The notes beneath the pieces are model-generated. The model had not been told where the DNA came from. It searched no databases and saw nothing but the letters and a program-made list of their open reading frames with translations. A program made the position numbers and the translations under genes. From the NCBI RefSeq assembly GCF_014640115.1, contig NZ_BMGI01000002.1, forward strand, positions 186,001 to 250,000: DNA of 64,000 nucleotides. The letters are read 5' to 3'. The stretch's first letter is position 1; every line of letters begins with the position of its first letter. Source of the stretch: Sinisalibacter lacisalsi (GTDB lineage Bacteria > Pseudomonadota > Alphaproteobacteria > Rhodobacterales > Rhodobacteraceae). Below are positions 33,745-41,807 of the stretch, in pieces.

Positions 33745-35250
33745 ATGAGTTGTTCCAAGAAGGCAATCTGTTTCCTCGAGACTCTGCGGATCCCCGAAGG
33801 GCCGAAGGCGGGCGAGCTTCTGAAGCTGGCGCCGTTCCAGAAGCAATTTGTTCGCGGTGCTCTGGCGGACGGGATCAACGTCGCGGTGCTGTCGATCGGC
33901 CGGGGCAACGCCAAGACGGCGCTCTCGGCCGGGCTGGCGCTCGGAGCGCTCCTGGGCAAGTGGGATGATCAGCCTCGGCGGGATGTGATCATCGCGGCCA
34001 GGACACGGGACCAGGGGCGCGAAGCGTTCGACTTCGCCGAGGGCTTCGCCCGGTCCTTGCCCGAGGAGGACCAGGCGCGCCTCAAGTATCGCTATTCGCC
34101 CAGGCTCGAGATCGAATATGCGGGCGAGCACGTCCTGCGGGTGATCGCGGCGGACGGCAAGTCGGCCCTGGGCTCGGCGCCGACGCTGGTGCTGATGGAT
34201 GAACGCGGCCATTGGGCCAAGGATCAGGGCGACGCGCTCGAGCACGCGCTGCTCTCCGGCCTCGGTAAGCGCGCCGGCCGTGCGCTGATCATTTCGACTT
34301 CGGCGGCGGATGATGCGCACCCGTTCTCGGTCTGGCTCGACGAGGATGTGCCGGGCGTCTTCCGGCAGGAGCATCGGCCCGCGCCTGGCCTCCCGGCCGA
34401 TGATCTCGAAAGCCTCAAGATCGCCAATCCGGGCGCGCAACACGGGATCGGCTCTTCGCTCGAATGGCTGCAATCCCAGGCTCGCCGGGCGATCGCGCGG
34501 GGCGGCTCGAGCCTCACGAGCTTCCGCCTCTACAACCGCAACGAACGGGTTTCGGGCGAGACGCGCGACATGCTGCTGACCGTCGACGAATGGCTGGCCT
34601 GCGAGACAGACGATCCGCCTCCGCGGGAAGGCGGGGTGGTGATCGGGATTGACCTGGGCGGCTCGGCTTCGATGACGGGGGCGGCGTTCTATTGGCCCGA
34701 GACCGCCCGTCTCGAATGTCTCGGCACTTTCCCCTCGCAGCCTGCGCTCCTGGACCGGGGGCAGGCTGACGGTGTGGGCGATCGCTACGTGCAGATGCAC
34801 GACCGGGGCGAGCTCTCGACGCTCGGCGACAAGACGGTGCCCGTGGCGGCTTGGCTCACCAAGGTGATGGATCACGTCGCGGGCGAGCATGTCACCGGGC
34901 TGACGATGGACCGCTACAAGCAGGCGGAGCTTGGCGAGGCGATCGACCGGGCCGGCATCCAGGCGCCGCTCGTATGGCGCGGGCAAGGTTTCCGCGACGG
35001 TGGCGAAGACGCTGAGCGGCTGCGTCGGGCCGTTTTCGACGGACGCGTGAAGACCGCGCCAAGCCTGCTTCTGCGCTCCGCCTTCGCGGATACCGTCTGC
35101 CTGCGCGACCCAGCGAACAACATCAAGATCGCGAAAGCCCGATCGAAGGGCCGGATCGACGCGGCCTCGGCGACCGTGCTCGCGGTGGCAGAAGGTGCCC
35201 GGCAAACCGCGCGCCCGAAACGCAAAGGAGGCCGCATCGGATGGTCGTAA
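33745..35250 (+). CDS. Phage terminase large subunit
   Basis: 501 residues, HK97/P27-type TerL that pumps DNA into the procapsid and cuts it. The ATPase has Walker A GRGNAKT at residues 52-58 and Walker B LVLMDE at 148-153. The C-terminal RNase H-like nuclease starts VIGIDLGGSA near residue 293, whose Asp is the first metal ligand. ATG at 33745 is chosen because GGGGGAAG lies 5 nt upstream and the protein begins near the family's usual start; the frame is open back to 33631. Its stop overlaps the HNH gene by 10 nt. Confidence 0.93.
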   Translation: MSCSKKAICFLETLRIPEGPKAGELLKLAPFQKQFVRGALADGINVAVLSIGRGNAKTALSAGLALGALLGKWDDQPRRDVIIAARTRDQGREAFDFAEGFARSLPEEDQARLKYRYSPRLEIEYAGEHVLRVIAADGKSALGSAPTLVLMDERGHWAKDQGDALEHALLSGLGKRAGRALIISTSAADDAHPFSVWLDEDVPGVFRQEHRPAPGLPADDLESLKIANPGAQHGIGSSLEWLQSQARRAIARGGSSLTSFRLYNRNERVSGETRDMLLTVDEWLACETDDPPPREGGVVIGIDLGGSASMTGAAFYWPETARLECLGTFPSQPALLDRGQADGVGDRYVQMHDRGELSTLGDKTVPVAAWLTKVMDHVAGEHVTGLTMDRYKQAELGEAIDRAGIQAPLVWRGQGFRDGGEDAERLRRAVFDGRVKTAPSLLLRSAFADTVCLRDPANNIKIAKARSKGRIDAASATVLAVAEGARQTARPKRKGGRIGWS

Positions 35251-35570
35251 AACATCATAGGCACTCCGACAAGGTGACGCGCTCGCGCCGCTGGAAGGGG
35301 CTGCGGCTCGAGGTGCTGCGCCGGGACGGCTTCGCCTGCGTCATGTGCGGGGCACGCGGACGGCTCGAGGTCGACCACATCAAGCCGGTGCGGTCGCACC
35401 CGGAGCTCTCCTTTGACCTGGGCAATCTCCAGGCGCTCTGCCCGAGTTGCCACACCCGAAAGACCCGAGTGGAAATCGGCCTCGGCCGTGAAGATCCAGC
35501 CCGTGAGGCTTGGAAAAAGCTGGTCCGTGAGACGGGCCGACATGAACACGAAAGGAAATCAGATGCTTGA
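35241..35570 (+). CDS. HNH endonuclease
   Basis: 109 residues. The fold is marked by CVMCGARGRLEVDHIKPV, then NLQALCPSCHTRKT: two CxxC zinc pairs and the DH-N-H catalytic core. Free HNH proteins encoded beside terminases assist cos cleavage in HK97-like phages, so this suggests cos-type packaging. AAAGGAGG lies 9 nt before the ATG, inside the terminase gene; the stop overlaps the capsid start by 8 nt. Confidence 0.92.
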   Translation: MVVKHHRHSDKVTRSRRWKGLRLEVLRRDGFACVMCGARGRLEVDHIKPVRSHPELSFDLGNLQALCPSCHTRKTRVEIGLGREDPAREAWKKLVRETGRHEHERKSDA

Positions 35571-36843
35571 TTCAGTGAAGATCAGCCGGCGCCAGTCGGA
35601 AATCCGGCAGGAGCTGGCCGCCTTGGTGGGCAAGGACAAGCCCTCCGAAGACGAAACCCGCGCGATGGAATCCCTCGACGCGGAATATCGGCAGAACGAG
35701 ACCCGGTATCGCGCGGCGCTCATTGCCGAAGACGAGGAACGCCGCGAAGCCGGTGCCGATCTCGAAACCCGCTCGGATCGTGAATGGGCGGAGATGATGG
35801 CGGGCTTTGAGATGCGCCAGGTTGTTGATCAACTGGACCCGAAGGGAACTGGTCGCCAGCTCGAGGGCCAAACCGCCGAGATCGTGCAGGAGCTTCGAAG
35901 CGCGGGCGGCTTCCGGGGTGTCCCGGTGCCGTGGCAGGCGCTCGAGGTTCGGGCCGGTGAAACCGTCGCCAGCGGCACGCCGGACCCGGTGCAGACGCGT
36001 CCGATTATCGACCGTCTTTTCCCCGGCAGCGTGGCCGCTCGGATGGGTGCCCAGATGATCAGCATCGATGCGGGCGCAATCGAGTGGCCGGTGACGACCT
36101 CGAGCGTGTCGGCAGGCTGGGCCGATGGCGAGACGGCGAACGTCGCTGGGCCGACGACCTACGCGACCACGGATCGCAGCATGTCGCCCGACAGTAACCT
36201 CGGCATCCAAATGCGGATCACCCGCAAGGCTCTGAAACAGTCGGGCGCGGCGATGGAACAGGCGGTGCGCCGCGACATGAACGGCGCGATGGGCGCGGCA
36301 GTGGATGCGGCCGCTTTCCTGGGCACCGGCGCGAACGGGCAGCCGCTTGGCGTAATCACCGGCGCGGCGACCTATGGCATCACCTCGACGGCGGTTGATG
36401 CACTAGCCGATTGGGCGGCGATGCGCGCGGGCGTCAGTCGCTTCATGGCGGCGAACGCGGCGGGCTCGCCCGGCGAGGTGCGCGCGTTGATTCGGCCGGA
36501 ACTGTGGGATTATCTCGACGGCGCGCTGATCAGCGGCACAGCGGTTTCGCAGTGGGATCGCCTGGTCAAGAACATCCCGCCCGCCAACATCGCGATGAGC
36601 GCTAACGCGCTCGCAGACCCCAGCGGCACGCCCTCGGCGACCTCCGCGCTCCTGACCACGGCGGTCGGTGGCGTTGCACCGATCTTCGTCGGCGCCTGGG
36701 GCGCGGTCGACATGATCCGCGATCCGTATTCCGACGCTCAGTCGGGCGGGTTGCGAATTACGGCGCTGGCTACGCTGGATGTGACGGTTGCGCGCCCGGC
36801 GCAGCTCGAGCTCCTGACCGGCCTTGAACTCGAGGCGGCCTGA
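35563..36843 (+). CDS. HK97-family major capsid protein
   Basis: 426 residues. The first 100 residues are charged and helical (SRRQSEIRQELAALVGKDKP onward), as expected for the scaffold-like delta domain removed by the protease. The capsid fold follows: VRAGETVASGTPDPVQTRPI, WADGETANVAGPTTYATTDR and LGTGANGQPLGVITGA are typical of HK97 coat proteins. ATG at 35563 has AAAGGA just upstream; the open frame extends back to 35413. The stop overlaps the next start (TGATG). Confidence 0.92.
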   Translation: MLDSVKISRRQSEIRQELAALVGKDKPSEDETRAMESLDAEYRQNETRYRAALIAEDEERREAGADLETRSDREWAEMMAGFEMRQVVDQLDPKGTGRQLEGQTAEIVQELRSAGGFRGVPVPWQALEVRAGETVASGTPDPVQTRPIIDRLFPGSVAARMGAQMISIDAGAIEWPVTTSSVSAGWADGETANVAGPTTYATTDRSMSPDSNLGIQMRITRKALKQSGAAMEQAVRRDMNGAMGAAVDAAAFLGTGANGQPLGVITGAATYGITSTAVDALADWAAMRAGVSRFMAANAAGSPGEVRALIRPELWDYLDGALISGTAVSQWDRLVKNIPPANIAMSANALADPSGTPSATSALLTTAVGGVAPIFVGAWGAVDMIRDPYSDAQSGGLRITALATLDVTVARPAQLELLTGLELEAA

Positions 36844-37475
36844 TGCTCTGGGCCGCAACTCAGGGCGACCTCGAGGTGCGCAAGCGCGCCTCGGGGGCGC
36901 TCGCCTTGGCGGGCCGGTTTCCCTACGGCAAGGCCGCTGTCCTATCGGACGGCGGCCGCACCGGGCGGCCTCGCAAGGAAGTCATCGCGCCTCGGGCGTT
37001 TTCATATCGTGTCGAACGGCCCGAGGAAAATATCCACTTCCTGGTCGGGCATGACTACTCAAAACCAATCTCATCGCGAGCGGCAGGGTCTCTCAAGCTC
37101 ACCGACGGCGACGACGCGCTCACCTTCGAGGCGACGATCGCCCCGGAGATCGCCGAGACGACCTGGGCACGCGATGCGCTGGCTGCGGTCTCTGCCGGCC
37201 TCATGGTCGGGTTGAGCCCCGGTTTCAGAATCCCGCCGAAGCGCGCCGTGAAGGACGCCGAGACGATCGAAGACGAGGGCCACGACCCGGAGAACGGCGC
37301 GCACAACGCGATCATCCGCACGGTTCATGCGGCGTTGCTCTACGAGCTGTCGATCGTGACCCGGCCGGCCTATTCCGAGGCGCAGATTGAGGCGCGGTCC
37401 TGGGCAAAGACCAAGGGCGGCGCCTACACGCCCGACGCCGGCCTTGTGCGCACGCTCAACCGGTGGAGGGCCTGA
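36843..37475 (+). CDS. HK97-family prohead protease
   Basis: 210 residues. The U35/S78-type prohead protease fold shows the catalytic His in FLVGHDYSKPISSR near residue 69 and the catalytic Ser in YELSIVTRPAYSEAQ near 168. The region between carries ATIAPEIAETTWARDALAAV and LMVGLSPGFR. It matures the capsid by removing the delta domain. It lies directly after the capsid gene, the reverse of the common protease-capsid order. Confidence 0.9.
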   Translation: MLWAATQGDLEVRKRASGALALAGRFPYGKAAVLSDGGRTGRPRKEVIAPRAFSYRVERPEENIHFLVGHDYSKPISSRAAGSLKLTDGDDALTFEATIAPEIAETTWARDALAAVSAGLMVGLSPGFRIPPKRAVKDAETIEDEGHDPENGAHNAIIRTVHAALLYELSIVTRPAYSEAQIEARSWAKTKGGAYTPDAGLVRTLNRWRA

Positions 37476-37476
37476 C

Positions 37477-38010
37477 ATGGCAGAAACGATCAAGCAGACC
37501 GAGAACGCACCGGAGAGCTATCCCGATGCGCCCTCGGGCCTCTCGGCAGCGGCGGCCGCTCTTGACGCGGCGATGATCTGGCAGCGGATCGAAGCCTATG
37601 TCGCGCATCGGTGGACCGCGCGCGATGTGATCTGGATCGTGGAAGGCGACGGGGAATGGACGCCCCCTCTCACGCCCGCAGCCGTCTCGACGGTAGAGGT
37701 ATGGGAAGCCTCGGCATGGGTGGAGACCGTGCCGCTTCCTTCGCCCCTGGGCGGCTACGAGTTGCCAGGCGAAGGTCCTTACCGGATCACGGCAAGCGTT
37801 GGCGGCGGGACGGTGCCCGAGGTGGTCGACCAGGCCTTTCGGCGCCTCGCGGAATACTGGGCGGTTGAGGAAAAGCATCCGGGCGCCTCGGCATTCGCAA
37901 CGAGTGTCGGGACTCTCGACCTGAACGAGACACGCGCGCCGACCTGGGTGGCGCGCGCAATGCAGCACTCGGGCGCGGCGGACCTGCTTCGCCCATATCG
38001 GAGGGCGTGA
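37477..38010 (+). CDS. Putative head-tail connector/adaptor protein
   Basis: 177 residues. Sequence identity is not obvious, but length, position between protease and portal, and the C-terminal helical segment (VVDQAFRRLAEYWAVEEKHP) fit gp6-like adaptors that sit under the portal. The N-terminus AAAALDAAMIWQRIEAYVAH is helical. GGAGGG precedes the ATG by 6 nt. Function is assigned mainly from context. Confidence 0.6.
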   Translation: MAETIKQTENAPESYPDAPSGLSAAAAALDAAMIWQRIEAYVAHRWTARDVIWIVEGDGEWTPPLTPAAVSTVEVWEASAWVETVPLPSPLGGYELPGEGPYRITASVGGGTVPEVVDQAFRRLAEYWAVEEKHPGASAFATSVGTLDLNETRAPTWVARAMQHSGAADLLRPYRRA

Positions 38011-38012
38011 AG

Positions 38013-39086
38013 ATGGGCATTCTGGACCTGTTCCGGCGCAAGCCTGAAACCGAAACGCGCTCGGCGGCGAGCGGCTTCACCGCCGAAATCATGGCGGCGC
38101 GGGAAGCCTATGTGAGCGGCCGGCGCGGCATCGCGGAGCTCACCGCCACAGCGCAAGCCTGCGTCTCGCTGTGGGAAGGCGCCATGGCCCTTGCCGATGT
38201 TGAGGGCACCGATCTGCTGGACCGGCGAAGCATGGCGCTGGCGGGCCGCTCTGCGGCGCTCAGGGGCGAAGCGGTGTTCCTGATCCGCGAGCATGGCCTG
38301 GTGCCTTGCTCGGATTGGGACTTGCGCACCCGACATGGACGGCCAACGGCCTACCGGGTGTCGATCAGCGAGGCGGGAGGTGGAACAACTGAGACGGCGC
38401 TTGCCGCCGAGGTGCTTCACCTGCGGATCGGCGCCGACGTGGCGGCACCCTATTACGGCACCGCGCCGTTGAAGCGGGCGCAGCTCACGGCCGGGTTGCT
38501 CCAGGCGGTCGAATCTGCCCTGTCGGAGATCTTCGAGATGGCACCGCTCGGCACGTCCGTTGTGCCGTTTCCCGAAAGCCCTGAAACCGATATGGACGAG
38601 CTCGCCCGTGGATTCCGCGGCCGGCGCGGTCGGATTGTGCTTCGCGAAAGCGTCAACGTGACAGCGGCGGGCGGCCCGGCGCCCCAGGCGGATTGGCGGG
38701 GCAACGACCTCACGCCGGACCTTCAACGGGCGATGACCAAGGAAACGCTCGACGCGGCTCGCAACGCGATCTCGATGGCCTTCGGTGTTTTGCCTGGTCT
38801 GGCGTCCCCCGCCACCACGGGACCGCTCGTGCGCGAGGCACAGCGGCACCTTGCGCAATGGACGCTTCAGCCGATCGCTGCGCTTCTCACCGAAGAGGCG
38901 ACGCTCAAGCTCGGCTCCGAAGTGAAGATCGACCTGCTGCGCCCGCTTCAAGCCTACGACGCCGGCGGACGGGCGCGGGCGCTCTCGAACGTGATCGGGG
39001 CGCTTGCAGCGGCGAAGGGCGCCGGGATCGACCCGGCCGATGTGCAGAAGGCTCTGAGCCTGGTCGACTGGAATACTGGCGAATAG
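38013..39086 (+). CDS. HK97-family portal protein
   Basis: 357 residues. It starts MGILDLFRRKPETETRSA, the usual HK97 portal N-terminus. VLHLRIGADVAAPYYGTAPL and the stem-region GNDLTPDLQRAMTKETLDAA, then VLPGLASPATTGPLVREAQR match the family. It is shorter than typical portals (about 400-500), missing part of the clip/crown region. ATG at 38013 has GGAGGG 7 nt upstream and is preferred to the GTG at 38007 that overlaps the previous stop. Confidence 0.88.
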   Translation: MGILDLFRRKPETETRSAASGFTAEIMAAREAYVSGRRGIAELTATAQACVSLWEGAMALADVEGTDLLDRRSMALAGRSAALRGEAVFLIREHGLVPCSDWDLRTRHGRPTAYRVSISEAGGGTTETALAAEVLHLRIGADVAAPYYGTAPLKRAQLTAGLLQAVESALSEIFEMAPLGTSVVPFPESPETDMDELARGFRGRRGRIVLRESVNVTAAGGPAPQADWRGNDLTPDLQRAMTKETLDAARNAISMAFGVLPGLASPATTGPLVREAQRHLAQWTLQPIAALLTEEATLKLGSEVKIDLLRPLQAYDAGGRARALSNVIGALAAAKGAGIDPADVQKALSLVDWNTGE

Positions 39087-39272
39087 CGAACTGGCAGGCT
39101 GGCGCCAGGGTTTGAGATCCCCCGAAGCCAGCCCCGTTACTCGGCGAGTGGGCAAACCCCGAGGGGCTGCGGTCCGACCAGTAAGGGTAGGACGCGGCGG
39201 CCAGAGCACGGGCTGGATAGCCCAGGGCCGGGCGGTGGATACTGCCCGGCCGTCGCCCGCCTCTTACAGCGG
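39087..39272. other. Hairpin-rich 186-bp non-coding segment after the portal gene
   Basis: No open frame with a ribosome binding site is seen. Inverted repeats are packed closely: CTGGCGCCAG (39099-39108), ACTCG-G-CGAGT (39139-39149), CCCC-GA-GGGG (39157-39166), GGGCT-GGAT-AGCCC (39210-39223), and an 11-bp stem with one G-T pair around a GGAT loop (39226-39251). It could be a portal-operon terminator, a structured RNA, or a packaging/cos region. Confidence 0.5.
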
Positions 39273-39734
39273 TCACTTGTGAGGGAGCTTCTTTTCGGCC
39301 AATTGGGCATGTTCGGCGGCGAGATCGGAGATCAATTGCCTTTGACGGATAGCATCGAAGAGCAGCTGCCTGAGGTCAATTAGCCGTTGTTCAAGTCGTT
39401 TCCCAGACAGTTTGTCGATACCAGTCTTTGCCTTTTCCAGATCCTTATTACAGACCGCAATTTCAACGCGGACCTTATCGAGTCGCATCTCCTTGCCTTG
39501 ACGGGCGCCAGATTCGAGCATCCCGAGGGCAGCGTATAGCGCATTCCAATTCGCAAGCACCTCAATCCGCTTCGCCTCCAAGCCGTGCAATGCATCTTCA
39601 ACTTGCAAGACAAGGAGATTCGCGTCGCGGCGCCGGTTACGCTTATCCGTGGCGGCGCTATTCAAAAAGCTGGCTACGGAAATGAAGAGAGCCAGGACGG
39701 AAACCGTCGATGTGATTATCTGAGCGGTACTCAT
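39273..39734 (-). CDS. Membrane-anchored coiled-coil protein of the satellite
   Basis: 153 residues. One N-terminal hydrophobic helix (AQIITSTVSVLALFISVASF) is followed by a basic patch (DKRNRRRD) and then charged heptad-like helices (LEAKRIEVLANWNALYAALG, EIAVCNKDLEKAKTGIDKLS). This is a single-pass protein with a cytoplasmic coiled coil. No family is recognised. GGGGGAG precedes ATG 39734. Orientation is opposite to the capsid genes, so it is likely expressed separately, perhaps while the element is integrated. Confidence 0.65.
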   Translation of the reverse strand: MSTAQIITSTVSVLALFISVASFLNSAATDKRNRRRDANLLVLQVEDALHGLEAKRIEVLANWNALYAALGMLESGARQGKEMRLDKVRVEIAVCNKDLEKAKTGIDKLSGKRLEQRLIDLRQLLFDAIRQRQLISDLAAEHAQLAEKKLPHK

Positions 39735-39897
39735 CGGCTCCCCCGGTTCCGTTGCACTCTGCATGAAATCAGTAGATCGCCTTTAGCGCAATGAACATCA
39801 AAGATGTGCTTCGCTATTAGGGATAAGGTGTCAAATAGACTTGAATTTGTATTCGATATCGCGTATTGAAAAGAAAGTCATTCTATCGGGGGTCTCC

Positions 39898-40464
39898 ATG
39901 AAGCCGAGTGAATTCGTGAGCAAGATGGCGCAAGTCCTTGGAATCGAAGAAACTGAACTCACCACCGTGAGCAAGGCGCTTGCGGCCGCTGGGCTTCGGC
40001 GCCGTGGTCAAGGTCGCTATCCTCCCCCGATCACGCCGCGCGAAGGACTGCGCATTCTCATTGGCGTTATGGCGGCAAGACGGCTTGTTCGGGCGGCCGA
40101 TGACGTGGCCCAGATCGAGCGCTTCCGTACTCACACTTCGTTCATCGAGGTCGATGGCGACGAAGTAGTGCTGCCCGATCTCGTCGGACTCACGGTTGAT
40201 GATCTTGATGGAATGACCTTGATCGACGCCCTCGAACGGATCTCGCGCCAACTCGCTGATGCTACGAGCGCTGACGTTGAGGTACGCTTGATGGTGGGCG
40301 CTGGATTGCCTGCCACGGTGGTCATCGAGGGCTTCGGAGCGAGCGTAAGCATGATATTCACGGGCACGAGAGACAATGAGTCGATCGCCGGTGACATGAG
40401 GCGGGTCGCTGAGGTTGGCACGCGCACGCTGCGGTTTATCGGCGACATGACGCGCGAGGCGTGA
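39898..40464 (+). CDS. Unknown satellite protein with helix-turn-helix-like start
   Basis: 188 residues. The first 75 residues (MKPSEFVSKMAQVLGIEETE, then VSKALAAAGLRRRGQGRYPP and ITPREGLRILIGVMAARRLV) read like a small DNA-binding domain that reaches a helical region. The rest is acidic and beta-rich (VLPDLVGLTVDDLDGMTLID) with no known motif. The stop overlaps the next ATG (TGATG), so it is coupled to the AlpA-like gene and the integrase. It may be a regulator of the integration module. The divergent gap 39735-39897 probably holds its promoter. Confidence 0.6.
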   Translation: MKPSEFVSKMAQVLGIEETELTTVSKALAAAGLRRRGQGRYPPPITPREGLRILIGVMAARRLVRAADDVAQIERFRTHTSFIEVDGDEVVLPDLVGLTVDDLDGMTLIDALERISRQLADATSADVEVRLMVGAGLPATVVIEGFGASVSMIFTGTRDNESIAGDMRRVAEVGTRTLRFIGDMTREA

Positions 40465-40712
40465 TGGCACGGCAACGCGGCATACTCGGTGATCGGCCCC
40501 CCTCATATGTCAGTAAGGCCACGCTGGCGGCTGAACTGGATATTTCCGAGACGACCGTTGACACGCTGGTGCAGCGCGGCGTCCTGCCAAAACCTGTCAA
40601 GGTGGGTGGTTCCGTCCGCTGGAGTTGGGCGCAGGTCGATGCCTCTCTCGCTGCGGCCAATACCGCGCCTGAGGCAGACCCGTTCATGAAGGGGGTGTCG
40701 AATGTCTCCTAA
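40464..40712 (+). CDS. AlpA/excisionase-like helix-turn-helix protein
   Basis: 82 residues. SYVSKATLAAELDISETTVD followed by TLVQRGVLPKPVKVGGSVRW is the MerR-like winged-helix pattern of AlpA and phage excisionases. Such proteins direct integrase toward excision or activate satellite genes. It overlaps the integrase gene by 11 nt. ATG at 40464 is taken, with an alternative GTG at 40461. Confidence 0.8.
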   Translation: MARQRGILGDRPPSYVSKATLAAELDISETTVDTLVQRGVLPKPVKVGGSVRWSWAQVDASLAAANTAPEADPFMKGVSNVS

Positions 40713-41775
40713 GGTATCGCTTCCGCGGCACGTTCATGTCGTCGTCTCCAGAGGGCGGGAGTATTACTATTTCCAGACTGGGCGCGGCACTCCGCACGCG
40801 GGTGAGCGTATCCGCCTTCCGAACGATCCGACTTCGCCAGAATTTTGGAATGCAATACGGCAGGCGCAGGGATTGGCCGGGCCGGTCACGACCGACACCA
40901 TCGGCGCACTGATAGACGCCTACGAAGCTGCATGGCCCGGCCTGCCTCGCAAGCTGTCCACGGGCACGCAAACCCAATACCGCCGGCACCTCAAGCACGT
41001 CCGCACCGCTTGGGGTGATCTGCAAGCGGCCAGCCTGCGCCCGTCGCACGTTCTGGCCTTGATCGAGAAGATCGGCGCGGATCGACCGGGCACTGCGAAC
41101 AACACACTGGACGCGCTGCGCGCCATGTGCCGTTGGGCCATGGGACCGCGTGAGATGCTGGATCGGGATCCGACACAGGGTGTTCCGCACTTCGATAAGG
41201 GTGAAGGGCACAAGCCCTGGACGCCCGAACAGTTGAAGATCGCTGACGAGCATTTCACCGGCACTCTGCGCCGTGCCTACTTGCTGGGCCGATGGACCGG
41301 CCAGCGGATCAGCGACGTTGTGCGGCTGGGATGGACCGATGTTGACGAGGGCGGTTTCAATCTGCCTCAAAAGAAAACCGGTGTGCAGCCATGGTGTCCG
41401 ATTTTCCCCGAACTGGAAGCCGAGATGCGCGGTTGGGAGAAGCGACCCGGCCCGTTTCTGTTGCAAGAGACCGGCAAGAATGCAGGGAAACCTGTCACCA
41501 CGAACCAGATGTGGAAGATATTCGACAAGGCCCGAGAGGCGCACCCGGAGCTTGAGGGCGCAGTCTGGCACGGACTTCGGGCTAACGCCGTGATCCGCCT
41601 TCGGCAGTCTGGATACACGGGCCAACAGATATCCGACATGGTCGGAATGTCGGTCGAGATGATCGAACGCTATAGCCGATACGCAGATCGCAAGGCGGGG
41701 GGGCAGGCGGTCCTGCGCGACCTACGGGAACGCAAGCAGGACAAAACTGTAAAACGCTGCAAAACTGGAAAATGA
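40702..41775 (+). CDS. int: Tyrosine-type site-specific integrase
   Basis: 357 residues. The core-binding domain (residues 55-140, TDTIGALIDAYEAAWPGLPR onward) is followed by a catalytic domain with Arg202 in TGQRISDVVRL, Lys224 in LPQKKTG, H290-G-L-R293 in WHGLRANAVIRL, and the nucleophile probably Tyr324 in IERYSRYAD. All parts of the active site are present, so the enzyme should be active. It points at ssrA, 33 nt from the ssrA terminator region, which is the expected layout for an integrase using that gene as its target. Confidence 0.93.
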   Translation: MSPKVSLPRHVHVVVSRGREYYYFQTGRGTPHAGERIRLPNDPTSPEFWNAIRQAQGLAGPVTTDTIGALIDAYEAAWPGLPRKLSTGTQTQYRRHLKHVRTAWGDLQAASLRPSHVLALIEKIGADRPGTANNTLDALRAMCRWAMGPREMLDRDPTQGVPHFDKGEGHKPWTPEQLKIADEHFTGTLRRAYLLGRWTGQRISDVVRLGWTDVDEGGFNLPQKKTGVQPWCPIFPELEAEMRGWEKRPGPFLLQETGKNAGKPVTTNQMWKIFDKAREAHPELEGAVWHGLRANAVIRLRQSGYTGQQISDMVGMSVEMIERYSRYADRKAGGQAVLRDLRERKQDKTVKRCKTGK

Positions 41776-41807
41776 AAGGGATTACAAATCAGATGCTTAG
41801 CGCCCGA

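Noticed and set aside
33317-33748. 143-residue plus-strand frame overlapping the exported-protein gene
   Set aside because: After about 15 residues it is the exact antisense of the signal-peptide protein at 33409-33699, has serine-rich shadow composition, and shows no domain.
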